DNA from: Myxococcales bacterium
Lineage (GTDB): Bacteria; Myxococcota_A; Polyangia; Polyangiales; Polyangiaceae
Reading direction: 5' to 3'
Length of the DNA: 37,257 nucleotides
NCBI GenBank assembly: GCA_004193285.1
Contig: SECP01000067.1
Span: 1-37,257, forward strand
Shown in pieces: positions 1-8,227 of this stretch (positions within the stretch are counted from its first letter, which is position 1; each line of letters starts with the position of its first letter). The notes under the pieces are model-generated. The model did not search any database, was not told where the DNA came from, and saw nothing but the letters and a program-made list of their open reading frames with translations. Position numbers and translations under genes: made by a program.

Positions 1-91
1 AGCCGGGAGGGGCGAAGGAGGGTCGGGGAGCGTTCGTGCCGCTTCGAGAACGGCTTCGTTGGCCCGACCGCTTGGGGGGCTGAGGGCGAGG
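1..91. other. Left-edge stretch without a recognisable gene
   Basis: This short stretch lies downstream of the minus-strand lipoprotein stop at 92. I see no convincing coding sequence or terminator hairpin in it. Open frames here are shadows of the lipoprotein gene. Confidence 0.4.
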
Positions 92-1210
92 TCAGTCTTC
101 GCAGGTCGCGCCGGCGGCGATGAATTGGGCGAGCGCTCGGAGTCCTTGGAGGCGGACGTTGCCGCGCTGGCCAGAGCTGTCGGCGCGCGGCATGGGCGCT
201 CCGCGGACGAACCACTCGCGCAGGCGCGTGAGCTCGTCCTCCGGCGGCTCGAGGCATTCGCCTTTGGGCAGCGGTAGCGACGGGTGCGCGGTTTCACACG
301 GGCCCGGGAGCGAGCAGAGCTCGGATTCGGTCGGGGTCGAGCAGTCTTGGTAGTTGTCTCGCCCGATGAGCAATTTGTAGAGGAGGTAGCTCGCGCCGGG
401 GCTGCTGGGCGCGACGAGCGCCATGCGCACGCCGAAGCGCACGCCGGGGCTCACGACCGTGCGGCTGCCGTTCTGATCGACATAAACGACGGCGTCGCTT
501 CGGTCTTGGGGGTTGCCGCCCGAGAAGTCGCCGAGGTCGGTTTGGCGCGCGACGCGGTCGTAGGCGCTCAGGGTGAACGTGGCGGGGCTGTCGAGGTAGA
601 GCTGGTGCGGTGCGTCGCCCAAATCTGCCATCGTATCGAGCGTCTGGTTGTTGCCGCGGCGGTGGCACTCCGAACCTGCGCACCGGCCGAGCTTTCGGAA
701 GACGTCGCTCACGATGAGGTCGCAGCTGGGCGCCGGGGGTGGCGGCTGCACGACCTCCGGCTCGTCACTGATGACGAAGCTGCCGCGGAGCGGAATGTCC
801 GCCTCGGCCAGGGGCGCGCCATCGAACGCGCGAATGCCGTAGTCGCCCGGCTCCTTCGGCACGACGAGCTCGTACTGATAGAGCTTGTTCGGCTCGTAGG
901 GACGATTTCCGCCCAAACGAAACTCCGCCACGCGCTCGACAGGGTCGTAAACGACCTCGTAGGTAGGCGAGCCCAGGCCACGCTCCCCCGTGTAGACGGA
1001 GATGGCCTGACGATTCACCGTCGCCGGATCCAGGAACCGGTCGAAGCGAATCGTGATGGTGGCGTTGGTCGGCACCGTGCACGCCTCCAGGAGGCCGGTG
1101 CCGCACCCGTCCCGTGGGAACATCCCCACGACGTGTACGTCCGGCCCCGGGGCGCGCAGCGGCTCCGGCTTACCGACGTCGCACCCCCCGCACGTGAGCG
1201 CGAGGGGCAC
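92..1210 (-). CDS. Lipoprotein with Ig-like domain and a CX4CH heme-like motif
   Basis: This is a predicted secreted lipoprotein of about 372 residues. It begins with a short hydrophobic stretch ending in LTCGGC. Next comes a region with the pattern of a bacterial Ig-like (SbsA/Big_5 type) domain, including TITIRFDRFLDPATV and later KLYQYELVVP. The C-terminal half carries CAGSECH, a CX4CH motif that can bind heme c in some cytochromes, followed by Cys-containing loops. The start is uncertain. The GTG at 1210 gives a signal without a basic N-terminus. A CTG at 1228 would overlap the previous stop as CTGA and add an arginine, but CTG starts are rare. The open frame runs further upstream only by crossing the neighbouring 84-residue gene. 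It is the last gene of a minus-strand run behind a 13-heme cytochrome, so a role in the same electron-transfer process is possible but inferred. Confidence 0.7.
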   Translation of the reverse strand: MPLALTCGGCDVGKPEPLRAPGPDVHVVGMFPRDGCGTGLLEACTVPTNATITIRFDRFLDPATVNRQAISVYTGERGLGSPTYEVVYDPVERVAEFRLGGNRPYEPNKLYQYELVVPKEPGDYGIRAFDGAPLAEADIPLRGSFVISDEPEVVQPPPPAPSCDLIVSDVFRKLGRCAGSECHRRGNNQTLDTMADLGDAPHQLYLDSPATFTLSAYDRVARQTDLGDFSGGNPQDRSDAVVYVDQNGSRTVVSPGVRFGVRMALVAPSSPGASYLLYKLLIGRDNYQDCSTPTESELCSLPGPCETAHPSLPLPKGECLEPPEDELTRLREWFVRGAPMPRADSSGQRGNVRLQGLRALAQFIAAGATCED

Positions 1211-1224
1211 GAGGAGGGCGCGAC

Positions 1225-1479
1225 TCAGCTTTCCGAGTAGGTGTGGAGCTGATCCCGAATATCTTGCTCGTTCACGCCAGTGCGGATGGAATCCTTCAGG
1301 ACGTCCGCAAGAGTGATGAGGAGGTCGTCGACCCCCTTCTCCTCGATGATTTTGGAGAGCAGTTGTCGCGCCTCGCGACTGTCGTCTTCGCGGAGGAACT
1401 CCCGCACCTTGTCTACAGAGATGTCCCCTTGAAAGTCGAAGTACAGATTCTCGAACAGGTAGCGGACGAGCTCCTTCAC
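1225..1479 (-). CDS. Small acidic conserved-looking protein, 84 residues
   Basis: I do not recognise this family. The protein is mostly helical in pattern, rich in Asp, Glu and Leu, and has no signal peptide, membrane segment or cysteine, so it is probably cytoplasmic. It starts with GTG, and GAGGAGG lies six bases upstream, an unusually good ribosome binding site that fixes the start. Its stop falls just before or within the start region of the downstream lipoprotein gene, so the two are probably co-translated. It sits between the multiheme cytochrome and the CX4CH lipoprotein. A regulatory or assembly role there would be inference only. Confidence 0.7.
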   Translation of the reverse strand: MKELVRYLFENLYFDFQGDISVDKVREFLREDDSREARQLLSKIIEEKGVDDLLITLADVLKDSIRTGVNEQDIRDQLHTYSES

Positions 1480-1483
1480 GGAG

Positions 1484-1492
1484 GGCCTCCTC
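1484..1492 (-). promoter_or_regulatory. Strong Shine-Dalgarno site deciding a GTG start
   Basis: The minus strand reads GAGGAGG about six bases before the GTG at 1479. It supports the 84-residue frame over the long overlapping frame that continues upstream from the lipoprotein gene. Confidence 0.65.
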
Positions 1493-1519
1493 GAAGCATG
1501 AGCAAACGTAGCCCTTGCC

Positions 1520-1549
1520 GCTATACCCGCCTGCAGAAGGGCTCGGCAA
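1520..1549 (-). promoter_or_regulatory. Candidate housekeeping promoter for the 84-residue gene and lipoprotein
   Basis: On the minus strand TTGCCG (1544-1549) and TATAGC (1520-1525) are separated by 18 bases. They lie about 35-40 bases upstream of the GTG at 1479. The match to the -35/-10 consensus is partial. It could let the last two genes be transcribed separately from the cytochrome gene. Confidence 0.3.
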
Positions 1550-1584
1550 GCGGTTTGGCACCTCTTTGCTCTTTGGCGCCCAAA

Positions 1585-2952
1585 TCATCGACATTTAAGT
1601 AGTTCCGGGTCGCTCGGCACGTGGCACGTGAGGCACGGACGCGCGTTCTGCCGTAGCGCCTCCTGGCACCGGCCCGCGAAGCCGACCGGGTGAGGATTCA
1701 GCCCCTGCCCCATTCCGCCCAGGTTGGGGCCGCGCCCGCCTGCGCTGCGCGTGGCGTGGCACATCGCGCAGTCACGCTCCTGGTGACAGCTGACGCAGGC
1801 GTTGAGGTTCCGCTCCGCCTCCCAGGCGTGGTGCGACGGCCCTCGCGCGCCCTCCGTCCAGATGGACTGGGGAGGATGGAAGCGGCCTCGGTTCTCGAAG
1901 TTGCCGACCGGCCCGGACATCGCCACCCCCGCGCGCTGGTGACAGGTCAGACAGAAGGACTGCTGCTGGTGGCAGCTGGTGCAGCGCGGGTTGTTTTGGC
2001 GCGCCGCCATCGCGTGCTGACTCAAGAAGTCGTTCGGGTGGATCTTGCGGGGACGCACGTTGCCGTCATGGCAGCCCACGCAGAAGCGCTCTTGGTGGCA
2101 GCTCGCGCAGAATTTGCTGTCGTCCCCTGCCACGCGCTTGTGGCGCTCGATGAAGTCGTAGCCATGCCCGGCGTCGTTCAACCATGGTGGCGGGAGCATC
2201 TTGCCGCTCGCGAAGGTCGTGGTCAGAAGCCCGCTGGGCTCGGTCAGGTGGCAAGTGGGGCAAGCGCCGGAAGGTCGCCCGCGCTTGGCGCCGGTAGTAG
2301 CGCGGACGTTGCCCGCTTCGCTCGACCCGAGGACATGGCACGACACGCACTGCTTCATGCGCGGCAGTTGGTCGCGGGTCGCCAGGGTGACGGCCTCCAC
2401 TTTGCCGTGACAGCTCGCGCAGGCCATGCGGGCCCCCACGACGTGCTTTTGGTGACTGAACTTCAGATTTGGTTTGGGCACGAGCACGCGAGCGACCAAG
2501 AGCGGGCGCTTGGCGTCGTAGCCGTTGTGGCAATACGCGCATTGACCGAGCGGGCGCGGCTCGTCCGTGGTGACGGCGGACTTGTTGCGGTGATTCGTGC
2601 CGTGGCAGCCGTCGCAGCGGGTGGCCGGCGGGAGCAGCAAATCTGCGGCTTTTTGGCTTGTTTTCGCGCCAGCGTGGCACGTGGTGCAGCTCACCCCCAG
2701 GCCTTGCACGTGCTTCTGGTGGTTGAAGCGGAGCGGCAGCGTTTGTTCCGGGAAGACCACCGGGCTGGGGCCGTCGTCGTCCGGCGACGACCCGGGTGGG
2801 CGCACGCTCTGCGCGACGACCGCGGGCAGCCGAACCGCCGCGGAGGAAGCGGGTGCGCGGCCACCTTCCGCCCGAGCGGTGGAGCTACCGAACCAGCCGA
2901 CGACCGCGGCGAGCAGCATGCCCAGCATCAAGAGTGGAGCGCGGCTCTTCAT
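1585..2952 (-). CDS. Exported multiheme c-type cytochrome, 13 CXXCH motifs
   Basis: This 455-residue protein has an N-terminal export signal (basic MKSR, hydrophobic core, cleavage near TARA) and 13 CXXCH heme c sites spread over its whole length. In order they include CTTCH, CDGCH, CAYCH, CASCH, CVSCH, CPTCH, CASCH, CVGCH, CTSCH, CLTCH, CVSCH, CAMCH and CLTCH. Extra histidines, for example in FNHQKHV and FSHQKHV, are good distal heme ligands, as in bis-His cytochromes of the c3/c7/MtrA type. It should carry electrons in the periplasm or at the outer membrane. Its start overlaps the stop of the upstream barrel gene as ATGA, so the two proteins are translationally coupled. That pairing recalls MtrA/MtrB and PioA/PioB conduits. 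The electron donor and acceptor cannot be read from the sequence. Confidence 0.92.
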   Translation of the reverse strand: MKSRAPLLMLGMLLAAVVGWFGSSTARAEGGRAPASSAAVRLPAVVAQSVRPPGSSPDDDGPSPVVFPEQTLPLRFNHQKHVQGLGVSCTTCHAGAKTSQKAADLLLPPATRCDGCHGTNHRNKSAVTTDEPRPLGQCAYCHNGYDAKRPLLVARVLVPKPNLKFSHQKHVVGARMACASCHGKVEAVTLATRDQLPRMKQCVSCHVLGSSEAGNVRATTGAKRGRPSGACPTCHLTEPSGLLTTTFASGKMLPPPWLNDAGHGYDFIERHKRVAGDDSKFCASCHQERFCVGCHDGNVRPRKIHPNDFLSQHAMAARQNNPRCTSCHQQQSFCLTCHQRAGVAMSGPVGNFENRGRFHPPQSIWTEGARGPSHHAWEAERNLNACVSCHQERDCAMCHATRSAGGRGPNLGGMGQGLNPHPVGFAGRCQEALRQNARPCLTCHVPSDPELLKCR

Positions 2953-4454
2953 TTCAGCACCGTGAGGTCCAACGTGAGGAGCGCGCGGAAGCGCTGGCCC
3001 ACGACGCGGTTCATCTGGTGTTCGAGCTCGATGCCGAAGCGCGAGCGCGCGAAAAAATTCGGACCGGGGGTCACGCCTGCGCCCAGCACGTACCCGAAGC
3101 TGGTCGCGTCACGCTCCGGGCGCAAGCCGTCCGACCAGTCCCAGAGGGAGAGCACGCACACGCCGTCGTAGCGCGCCGTGAAGCGCCGCTGGCCGGTGAG
3201 GTCCGCGCCGAAGCGGTGGCCGCGCTCGCCCGTCTCCCCACCACCGCGCAAGCCGAGCTTCGTATCGCCCAAGTCGTAGCGAGCGCTCGCGTCCGCCGTG
3301 AAGTCGTACAGACGGTGCTTTTCTTCCGCGTTCGGGCTCACCGCGTACGTGCTCGGGTTGCCCTCCGTCTCGAACCAGCGCACGCCCGCCTGGAGCGACG
3401 CCTGAAATCGACGTGAGAACCGGGCTTCACCGCGCACGAGCGCGCTCGTGGTGGGCGAGTGCGAAAACCAGTTGAAGATGGAGTCCCCGTCGAACGTGGG
3501 CGTGTAGCTGTCGAAGCTGGCGCCGACCGTGTAGCGGGAGGTCAGCAGCGCGCTGGCGTCCACCCCGTATTGGCTGAAGATTTGGTTGTAAAAATCATAG
3601 ACGAAGGAGCCGTTCACGGTGCCCAGGTCCTTCGAGCTGGCGCGCAGCGAGTACCCGAGCCGCTCGCTGGACGTGCGGGTGCCCCTCAGGAAGTACTGCC
3701 CATTGCCCAAGTCCACGAACGGGGACACGTTCACCTCGTCCCGATTCATGACTTTGCGGTAGCTCAGTCGTGAGTGCAAAACGCCGAAGGCGGACGCCTC
3801 GAGGGCGAGCCCGGCGGCGGGAGCGAGCCTGGATTCGTCCAAGAACAGCGGGTAGTAATTGGCGTCGTAGCCGGTGCGGTCGCCACGGTACACGCCCTGC
3901 GCTTCGAAGCGGCGCGTGCCGAAGTAGGGAATGCCGCCGCCGCGCTGCTCGAAGCCGGCGTAAGCTTCCACGACGAGATTGGCCGGCGCGCTGAGTGTCA
4001 CGAACCCGCCATCGAACGACCAGAAGCCCAGCGTGTCGAACACGTACTGGCGACCCAGCTTGAAGCTCACGTAGCCGTCGAGGTAGCGCTGGCCCTCCAG
4101 GTACGCGTACATGAGGTCCAGCGGCGCCTCCTGCAGGCCGGGGATGTAGCTCGCGCTGCCGAGCACCCGCTCCGCGGAGCTCTGCCCGAAGTCCGCGTCC
4201 AGCCGCATGCGGGTCTGGAAGCTGAGCCGTGGGGCGCGAGGGTCGGAGACGCCCTGGATGTTCCACACCGCGAGCCCCAGCGTCTGCGTGTAGCGGCGAC
4301 GGCGCAGCTCGGGGCTGCCCCAAGGGCTCGAGAGCGAATAGTACTGAGCGGTAACGGAGGCGTCGACCTCGGTTTCGTACGCGCGCGCGGACTCGGGCCA
4401 GCAAGCAACCGCTGCGGCTACCCCGAGGGTGCAAGACCATGCGCGCGTCCTCAT
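2949..4454 (-). CDS. Putative outer-membrane beta-barrel protein paired with the multiheme cytochrome
   Basis: This exported protein of about 501 residues has a signal peptide (MRTRAWSC, hydrophobic stretch, cleavage near ARA). The mature part is rich in alternating aromatic and polar segments such as YVSFKLGRQYVFDTLGF and ARYDLGDTKLGLRGG, typical of outer-membrane beta strands. It ends in a strand-like LLTLDLTVLK. An upstream in-frame start at 4502 exists, but the ATG at 4454 gives a proper signal peptide. Its last bases overlap the cytochrome start (ATGA). The barrel is smaller than MtrB (about 700 residues), and I do not see the N-terminal CXXC of MtrB. By context it may be the porin sheath of an electron conduit. 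A general porin or a DUF-type barrel remains possible. Confidence 0.75.
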   Translation of the reverse strand: MRTRAWSCTLGVAAAVACWPESARAYETEVDASVTAQYYSLSSPWGSPELRRRRYTQTLGLAVWNIQGVSDPRAPRLSFQTRMRLDADFGQSSAERVLGSASYIPGLQEAPLDLMYAYLEGQRYLDGYVSFKLGRQYVFDTLGFWSFDGGFVTLSAPANLVVEAYAGFEQRGGGIPYFGTRRFEAQGVYRGDRTGYDANYYPLFLDESRLAPAAGLALEASAFGVLHSRLSYRKVMNRDEVNVSPFVDLGNGQYFLRGTRTSSERLGYSLRASSKDLGTVNGSFVYDFYNQIFSQYGVDASALLTSRYTVGASFDSYTPTFDGDSIFNWFSHSPTTSALVRGEARFSRRFQASLQAGVRWFETEGNPSTYAVSPNAEEKHRLYDFTADASARYDLGDTKLGLRGGGETGERGHRFGADLTGQRRFTARYDGVCVLSLWDWSDGLRPERDATSFGYVLGAGVTPGPNFFARSRFGIELEHQMNRVVGQRFRALLTLDLTVLK

Positions 4455-4515
4455 CTCCGTCGCCCGCCGCACGCTAGTGCAGCGCACCGGAGATAGAGAC
4501 AAGAAAATTCCGCGA

Positions 4516-4551
4516 CGCGAGGTCAGCCGCTAGGCGGCGCCTGACCTCGCG
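4516..4551 (-). terminator. Terminator hairpin after pilQ
   Basis: CGCGAGGTCAG (4516-4526) and CTGACCTCGCG (4541-4551) form a perfect 11-bp stem. A smaller CCGC/GCGG stem lies in the loop. It starts three bases after the pilQ stop and is followed on the minus strand by AATTTTCTT. It should separate the pil operon from the barrel/cytochrome genes. Confidence 0.75.
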
Positions 4552-4553
4552 GT

Positions 4554-6875
4554 CTAGCGCCCGAGCGCTTCCGCGCGGTTGACGATGCGCGGAGTCAAGA
4601 AGATGACCAGCTCGCCGCGGCTATCGCTCGCTCGGCGGCGCTGAAAAAGCAGGCCAATGAGGGGGATATCCCCGAAGAACGGCACCTGGTCCAGGTTGCG
4701 ACCCGTATTGCGGGTGAAGATGCCGCCGATGACCGCAGTATGACCGTCCAGCACCAGCAGGTCCGTCTCGGCCTCACGCTTGAGGATCGTGGGGTCACCG
4801 CGGGCGGAGGTTTGGTTGAAGTCCGGCTCGTCGCGGTTGATCTTGACGTGCATCGCGACGCTGCCGTCCGCGGTCACGTGAGGCCGCACCAAGAGCTGCA
4901 ACTTCGCCTCTTGAAACGTGGTCTGCACGCCCTGCGCGCTCACCTGTGAAAACGGGATGAGTGTGCCTTGCGAGATGCGCGCCTCGCGGTTGTCCAGGGT
5001 CAAGATGCGCGGGCTGGAGAGGATGCGCAGCATGCCGTTGGACTCGGCGGCGGAGAGGCGCACGGCGAGGTTGATGGTGTTGTCGATCGAGCCGAAGGTC
5101 AGGCCGAGCGCACCACCGCGACCGGTGCCGACGGCGGCGGGGAGGTTGACGGCGAAGTTCGGGTTCGCCACCGTGTTGGCGAAGGGGCTCAGACCGGCGG
5201 TGGGAGTGTTACCGTCGCTCGCGCCGCCGGCGACGCCGACCGCGTTCGGGAAGGCGAGGCCAGTCGGGTTGCCGGTGGCGGCCGAGAACGTGGCGTCCCC
5301 ACCCCACTGAATACCGACGTCGCGCACGTACGTGCTCGTGGCCTCGACGATGCGAGCCTCGACCAGCACCTGCGGAGTTTGGGTGTCCAGCGAGCGGGTC
5401 AGCTCTTCGATCTGGTTCAGGTTCCCCGCGATGTCGCGCACGATCATGACGTTCGTGCGTTCGTCTACCGCGATCGAGCCTCGCTCCGAGAGCAGCGGCC
5501 GGGCCCTATCCTGCAGGTCTTCCGCCCGCGCGTAGCTCACCGGGATGAGCCGGGTCTCCACTGGAGCCAGCTTGACCTCTTGCTGGCGACGCGCGATTTG
5601 CATCTCGCGCTCTTTCTCGAGATCGGCGAGCGGAGCCACGCGAATCATGTTCGCTTGCCGCACCATGCCCAGGTTCTTGGACTGCAGCACGATGTCCAGC
5701 GCCTGATCCCACGGCACGTTACGCATCCGAATCGAGACCGAGCCCTGCACGTTGTCGGCGGTGACGATGTTCACCTGGCCGACGTCCGCGAGCAGCCGCA
5801 GCACGTTGTGGATGTCCGCATCCTTCAGATCCAAGTCGATGCGGCGCCCGGAGAAGTTTCGTCGCGGCTCGGCGGCTTGACCGAGCACGCTGGGCCCGAA
5901 AGCGCCGGCTTGCTCGCCCGCGACCTGCGTCTCCACCGCCTCGGGGGCGAAGCCGCTCACCACGTCTTGCACGCCGGTGACCGCTTGCTCGACGTACACG
6001 GTGCGCGTCTTGCGCGCCGCCCCGCCGTCCGTACCGACGCCGGTGACGGTGGAGGGCTCGCGCTCGCCCTTGTTCACGAAGGTCCACACCAGGCTCGAGC
6101 CGCGGCGCGACACTCGCGTGTCCACGTCGCCGCGCGTGTCTACGTCCACCACCACGCTGCTCTTCTCGCCTTCGCGCGAGTAGCTGGAGACTTGGCTGAG
6201 CTTCCCGCCGAACGCCGACACGTCCAACGTGCGCGTGAGCTCATCGCTGAGCTTGCTGCATCCGAGAGTCAGGGTGCGCCGGCCGTTGCCGCGCGACGCC
6301 TCTTTGTAGTCGCCGCTTCGACTCAGCTCGACGACGACCTCATCGCGGCCTTCCGCGTGCCGAAAGCGCACGTCCAAGACCTTGCACGGCTCGCTCGCGG
6401 GGGCCGGGGCGGGAGCCTTCTCCACGAGCGCCTTCGGCACCGCTTCGATGTGCCCTTCCTTGCCCGGAGCTAGCGCGACGACGAGATCGTTGCCGTCCAC
6501 CGCCACGGAGAAGTGCGAGGTCTCCAGGAGCGTGAGGAGCAGGCGCGTGGTGCGGCCATTGCCCGCAGCGAAGGACTGCACCATCACGCCGCCGACGACG
6601 CCGACCTTTTGCAGAAGGGCGGGCGGGATGTTCCGCAGCGTCGAGCTCGGGACGTCCACGAGCAGGCGTGTGCCCCCGCGCTCCATGCGCGCGGTGAAGG
6701 TGGGCGGCTCGGTGAAGGTCATGCGCAAACGCGCGGAACCGGGCCGGTCCGCTGCTTGCAACGACAACTGGGTTGCGACCCGGCCGGCTTGCTCTGCGAG
6801 GGCGAGGCTAGATAAGGCGGTCAGCGATAGTGCCAGCGAGAAGGCTCTGCCTAGGCGCATCGAAAGCGAGCTCAT
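4554..6875 (-). CDS. pilQ: Type IV pilus secretin PilQ
   Basis: PilQ forms the gated outer-membrane ring through which type IV pili extend. The 773-residue protein has a signal peptide ending near LALA. Two AMIN-like, peptidoglycan-binding regions follow (about residues 45-140 and 165-270), then a variable linker. A secretin/TonB short N-terminal domain starts around RRIDLDLKDADIHNVL (about 345-415), followed by an N-domain and the C-terminal secretin domain. The secretin signature is clear in VIGGIFTRNTGRNLDQVPFF and GDIPLIGLLF near the end. The ATG at 6875 has GGAG at suitable spacing, and the adjacent N-terminus gives a good signal. It is the last gene of pilMNOPQ, 123 bases after pilP, and is closed by a hairpin. 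The outer membrane location fits Gram-negative twitching motility. Confidence 0.96.
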   Translation of the reverse strand: MSSLSMRLGRAFSLALSLTALSSLALAEQAGRVATQLSLQAADRPGSARLRMTFTEPPTFTARMERGGTRLLVDVPSSTLRNIPPALLQKVGVVGGVMVQSFAAGNGRTTRLLLTLLETSHFSVAVDGNDLVVALAPGKEGHIEAVPKALVEKAPAPAPASEPCKVLDVRFRHAEGRDEVVVELSRSGDYKEASRGNGRRTLTLGCSKLSDELTRTLDVSAFGGKLSQVSSYSREGEKSSVVVDVDTRGDVDTRVSRRGSSLVWTFVNKGEREPSTVTGVGTDGGAARKTRTVYVEQAVTGVQDVVSGFAPEAVETQVAGEQAGAFGPSVLGQAAEPRRNFSGRRIDLDLKDADIHNVLRLLADVGQVNIVTADNVQGSVSIRMRNVPWDQALDIVLQSKNLGMVRQANMIRVAPLADLEKEREMQIARRQQEVKLAPVETRLIPVSYARAEDLQDRARPLLSERGSIAVDERTNVMIVRDIAGNLNQIEELTRSLDTQTPQVLVEARIVEATSTYVRDVGIQWGGDATFSAATGNPTGLAFPNAVGVAGGASDGNTPTAGLSPFANTVANPNFAVNLPAAVGTGRGGALGLTFGSIDNTINLAVRLSAAESNGMLRILSSPRILTLDNREARISQGTLIPFSQVSAQGVQTTFQEAKLQLLVRPHVTADGSVAMHVKINRDEPDFNQTSARGDPTILKREAETDLLVLDGHTAVIGGIFTRNTGRNLDQVPFFGDIPLIGLLFQRRRASDSRGELVIFLTPRIVNRAEALGR

Positions 6876-6998
6876 TCAGGGGCTCCGAACGTCGATAATT
6901 TTCGAAAGTCAGGCAAATTCGGCCTCACTGTGCGTGCGTCGAGTCAGCGTAGCGGCCTTTGAGGCACACGAACAAATTTGCTGGGGTTTTGGTCGGCG

Positions 6999-7604
6999 CT
7001 ACTTGCCGGCGACGTCCGTGCCTTCGGGGCGCAGCGGGATTACGCGCGTCGCGCTCGGCACGTCCGGGTTCTGCGGATCTTCGCGAATCAGCACGATGTC
7101 CCCGTCGCGGATGCGATCCACTCGCCAGTTGATCTCGTAGCTCGCACCGGTGCGACCGGCCGCCTGCACGACGTCCGCTTTGCCCACGAACTGGCCCCGC
7201 TGGACCACGTAGCCGGTGCCACCGGGATCCACCAGCATCGCTTTGGCCGGCTCGGCGCGGGTGACGATGCCGATCAGGCGCAGCTCGTCGATCGCGAACT
7301 TGGAGAGCACGACCTCTCGCTGCGACTTCGCGGCGCCCTTCGTCTCTTCGCGGAAGGTCTCGGCGAAGGAGCGGAACGGATCGCGACTGCGCTCACTCTC
7401 GTTGAACTCCGCTTCCACGATTTCGAGCTTCGGCGGCGGCTGAGTGTCGGCCGGCGCGACGGGAGTGGCGGCGACCCCCGGTGCGGGCGCGGGGAAAGCA
7501 GCGCCGGGCGGAGGAGGCGGTATCGCCGTCGGCTTGGCCGGCTCGTCTCCGCAGCCAGAGAGCGCGGTCAGAGCCAGCAGCGCGAGCAGAAGACGCGAGC
7601 TCAT
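6999..7604 (-). CDS. pilP: Type IV pilus alignment lipoprotein PilP
   Basis: PilP is the inner-membrane lipoprotein that links the PilMNO platform to the PilQ secretin. The protein has about 201 residues, with a lipobox LTALSGC near position 18, then a Pro/Ala-rich flexible linker. A folded C-terminal domain follows, with FAIDELRLIGIV and YVVQRGQFVG, which match the PilP core fold. The frame is open upstream to 7697, but the ATG at 7604 overlaps the pilO stop as ATGA and gives a proper lipoprotein signal, so I chose it. Gene order and length fit the family. Confidence 0.94.
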   Translation of the reverse strand: MSSRLLLALLALTALSGCGDEPAKPTAIPPPPPGAAFPAPAPGVAATPVAPADTQPPPKLEIVEAEFNESERSRDPFRSFAETFREETKGAAKSQREVVLSKFAIDELRLIGIVTRAEPAKAMLVDPGGTGYVVQRGQFVGKADVVQAAGRTGASYEINWRVDRIRDGDIVLIREDPQNPDVPSATRVIPLRPEGTDVAGK

Positions 7605-8224
7605 GGCGTGCCCACCTTCGCCCCGCGCTTGTCGGCGGAAGCGGGGCCTGCTTCCGCTTCCGGCTTGGCCCGGAACGCGGTCGCGAGAGCGTCGCACTTC
7701 ACGACGACGTCCGAGCCGTCCGGCTTGGGATCGGTGAGGGCGATGTTCTCCATGTTGATGACGCGGTCCAGCTGCCCGACTCCGTGGAAGAACTTGGCGA
7801 TCTGATGGTAGCGCCCGGTGAGCGTCACCCTCATCGGCACGCGAGAGTAGAACTGGTCCGGCTCCTCCGGCATCGGCGCCCAGGCCGTCAGCGCAATCCC
7901 GGAGACATTGGCGACGTTTTGGACCGCGCTCAGGAAGGCCGGATACTCGGTCTCGGTGGGGAGGATTTTCACCAGCTCGCGCTGGCGCTGCTGGCGGTCG
8001 CTCAGCTCGGCCAGATCCTTTTGATACGAAAACTCGTTCTGGCGGGCGGCGGACAGCTCGCCTCGTAGCTTTTGCTCTCGGCTCTGCTCCGCGGTGATGG
8101 AGCTCGCGAGGTCACCGTAGAAGACGACGAAGTACGCGACGCCGATTAGACCGACGAAAAGCGCGCCGATGCCGATCTTGGCCAGCAGCGGTAGCTTCGC
8201 CAGGAGTGAATCACCTTTGGCCAC
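7601..8224 (-). CDS. pilO: Type IV pilus inner-membrane protein PilO
   Basis: PilO forms a heterodimer with PilN in the periplasm and helps align the pilus machine. The 207-residue protein has a short cytoplasmic N-terminus, one membrane helix (about residues 17-37), a coiled-coil stretch (about 44-85) and a C-terminal ferredoxin-like domain containing SRVPMRVTLTGRYHQIAKFF, a hallmark of PilO. The start is a GTG three bases after the pilN stop, and the stop overlaps the pilP start. Both junctions indicate one transcript with translational coupling. Confidence 0.94.
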   Translation of the reverse strand: MAKGDSLLAKLPLLAKIGIGALFVGLIGVAYFVVFYGDLASSITAEQSREQKLRGELSAARQNEFSYQKDLAELSDRQQRQRELVKILPTETEYPAFLSAVQNVANVSGIALTAWAPMPEEPDQFYSRVPMRVTLTGRYHQIAKFFHGVGQLDRVINMENIALTDPKPDGSDVVVKCDALATAFRAKPEAEAGPASADKRGAKVGTP

Positions 8225-8227
8225 GGC

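Noticed and set aside
59..1240. Long plus-strand open frames opposite the lipoprotein gene
   Set aside because: They are Arg/Ala/Val-rich shadows caused by high GC content; the minus-strand frame has domains and a signal peptide.
1640..1660. Sigma-54-like TGGCAC strings inside the cytochrome gene
   Set aside because: They lie within coding sequence, lack a good -12 element and face no gene start.
4968..6473. A 501-codon plus-strand frame opposite pilQ
   Set aside because: It has no recognisable motif and lies entirely within a clear secretin gene.
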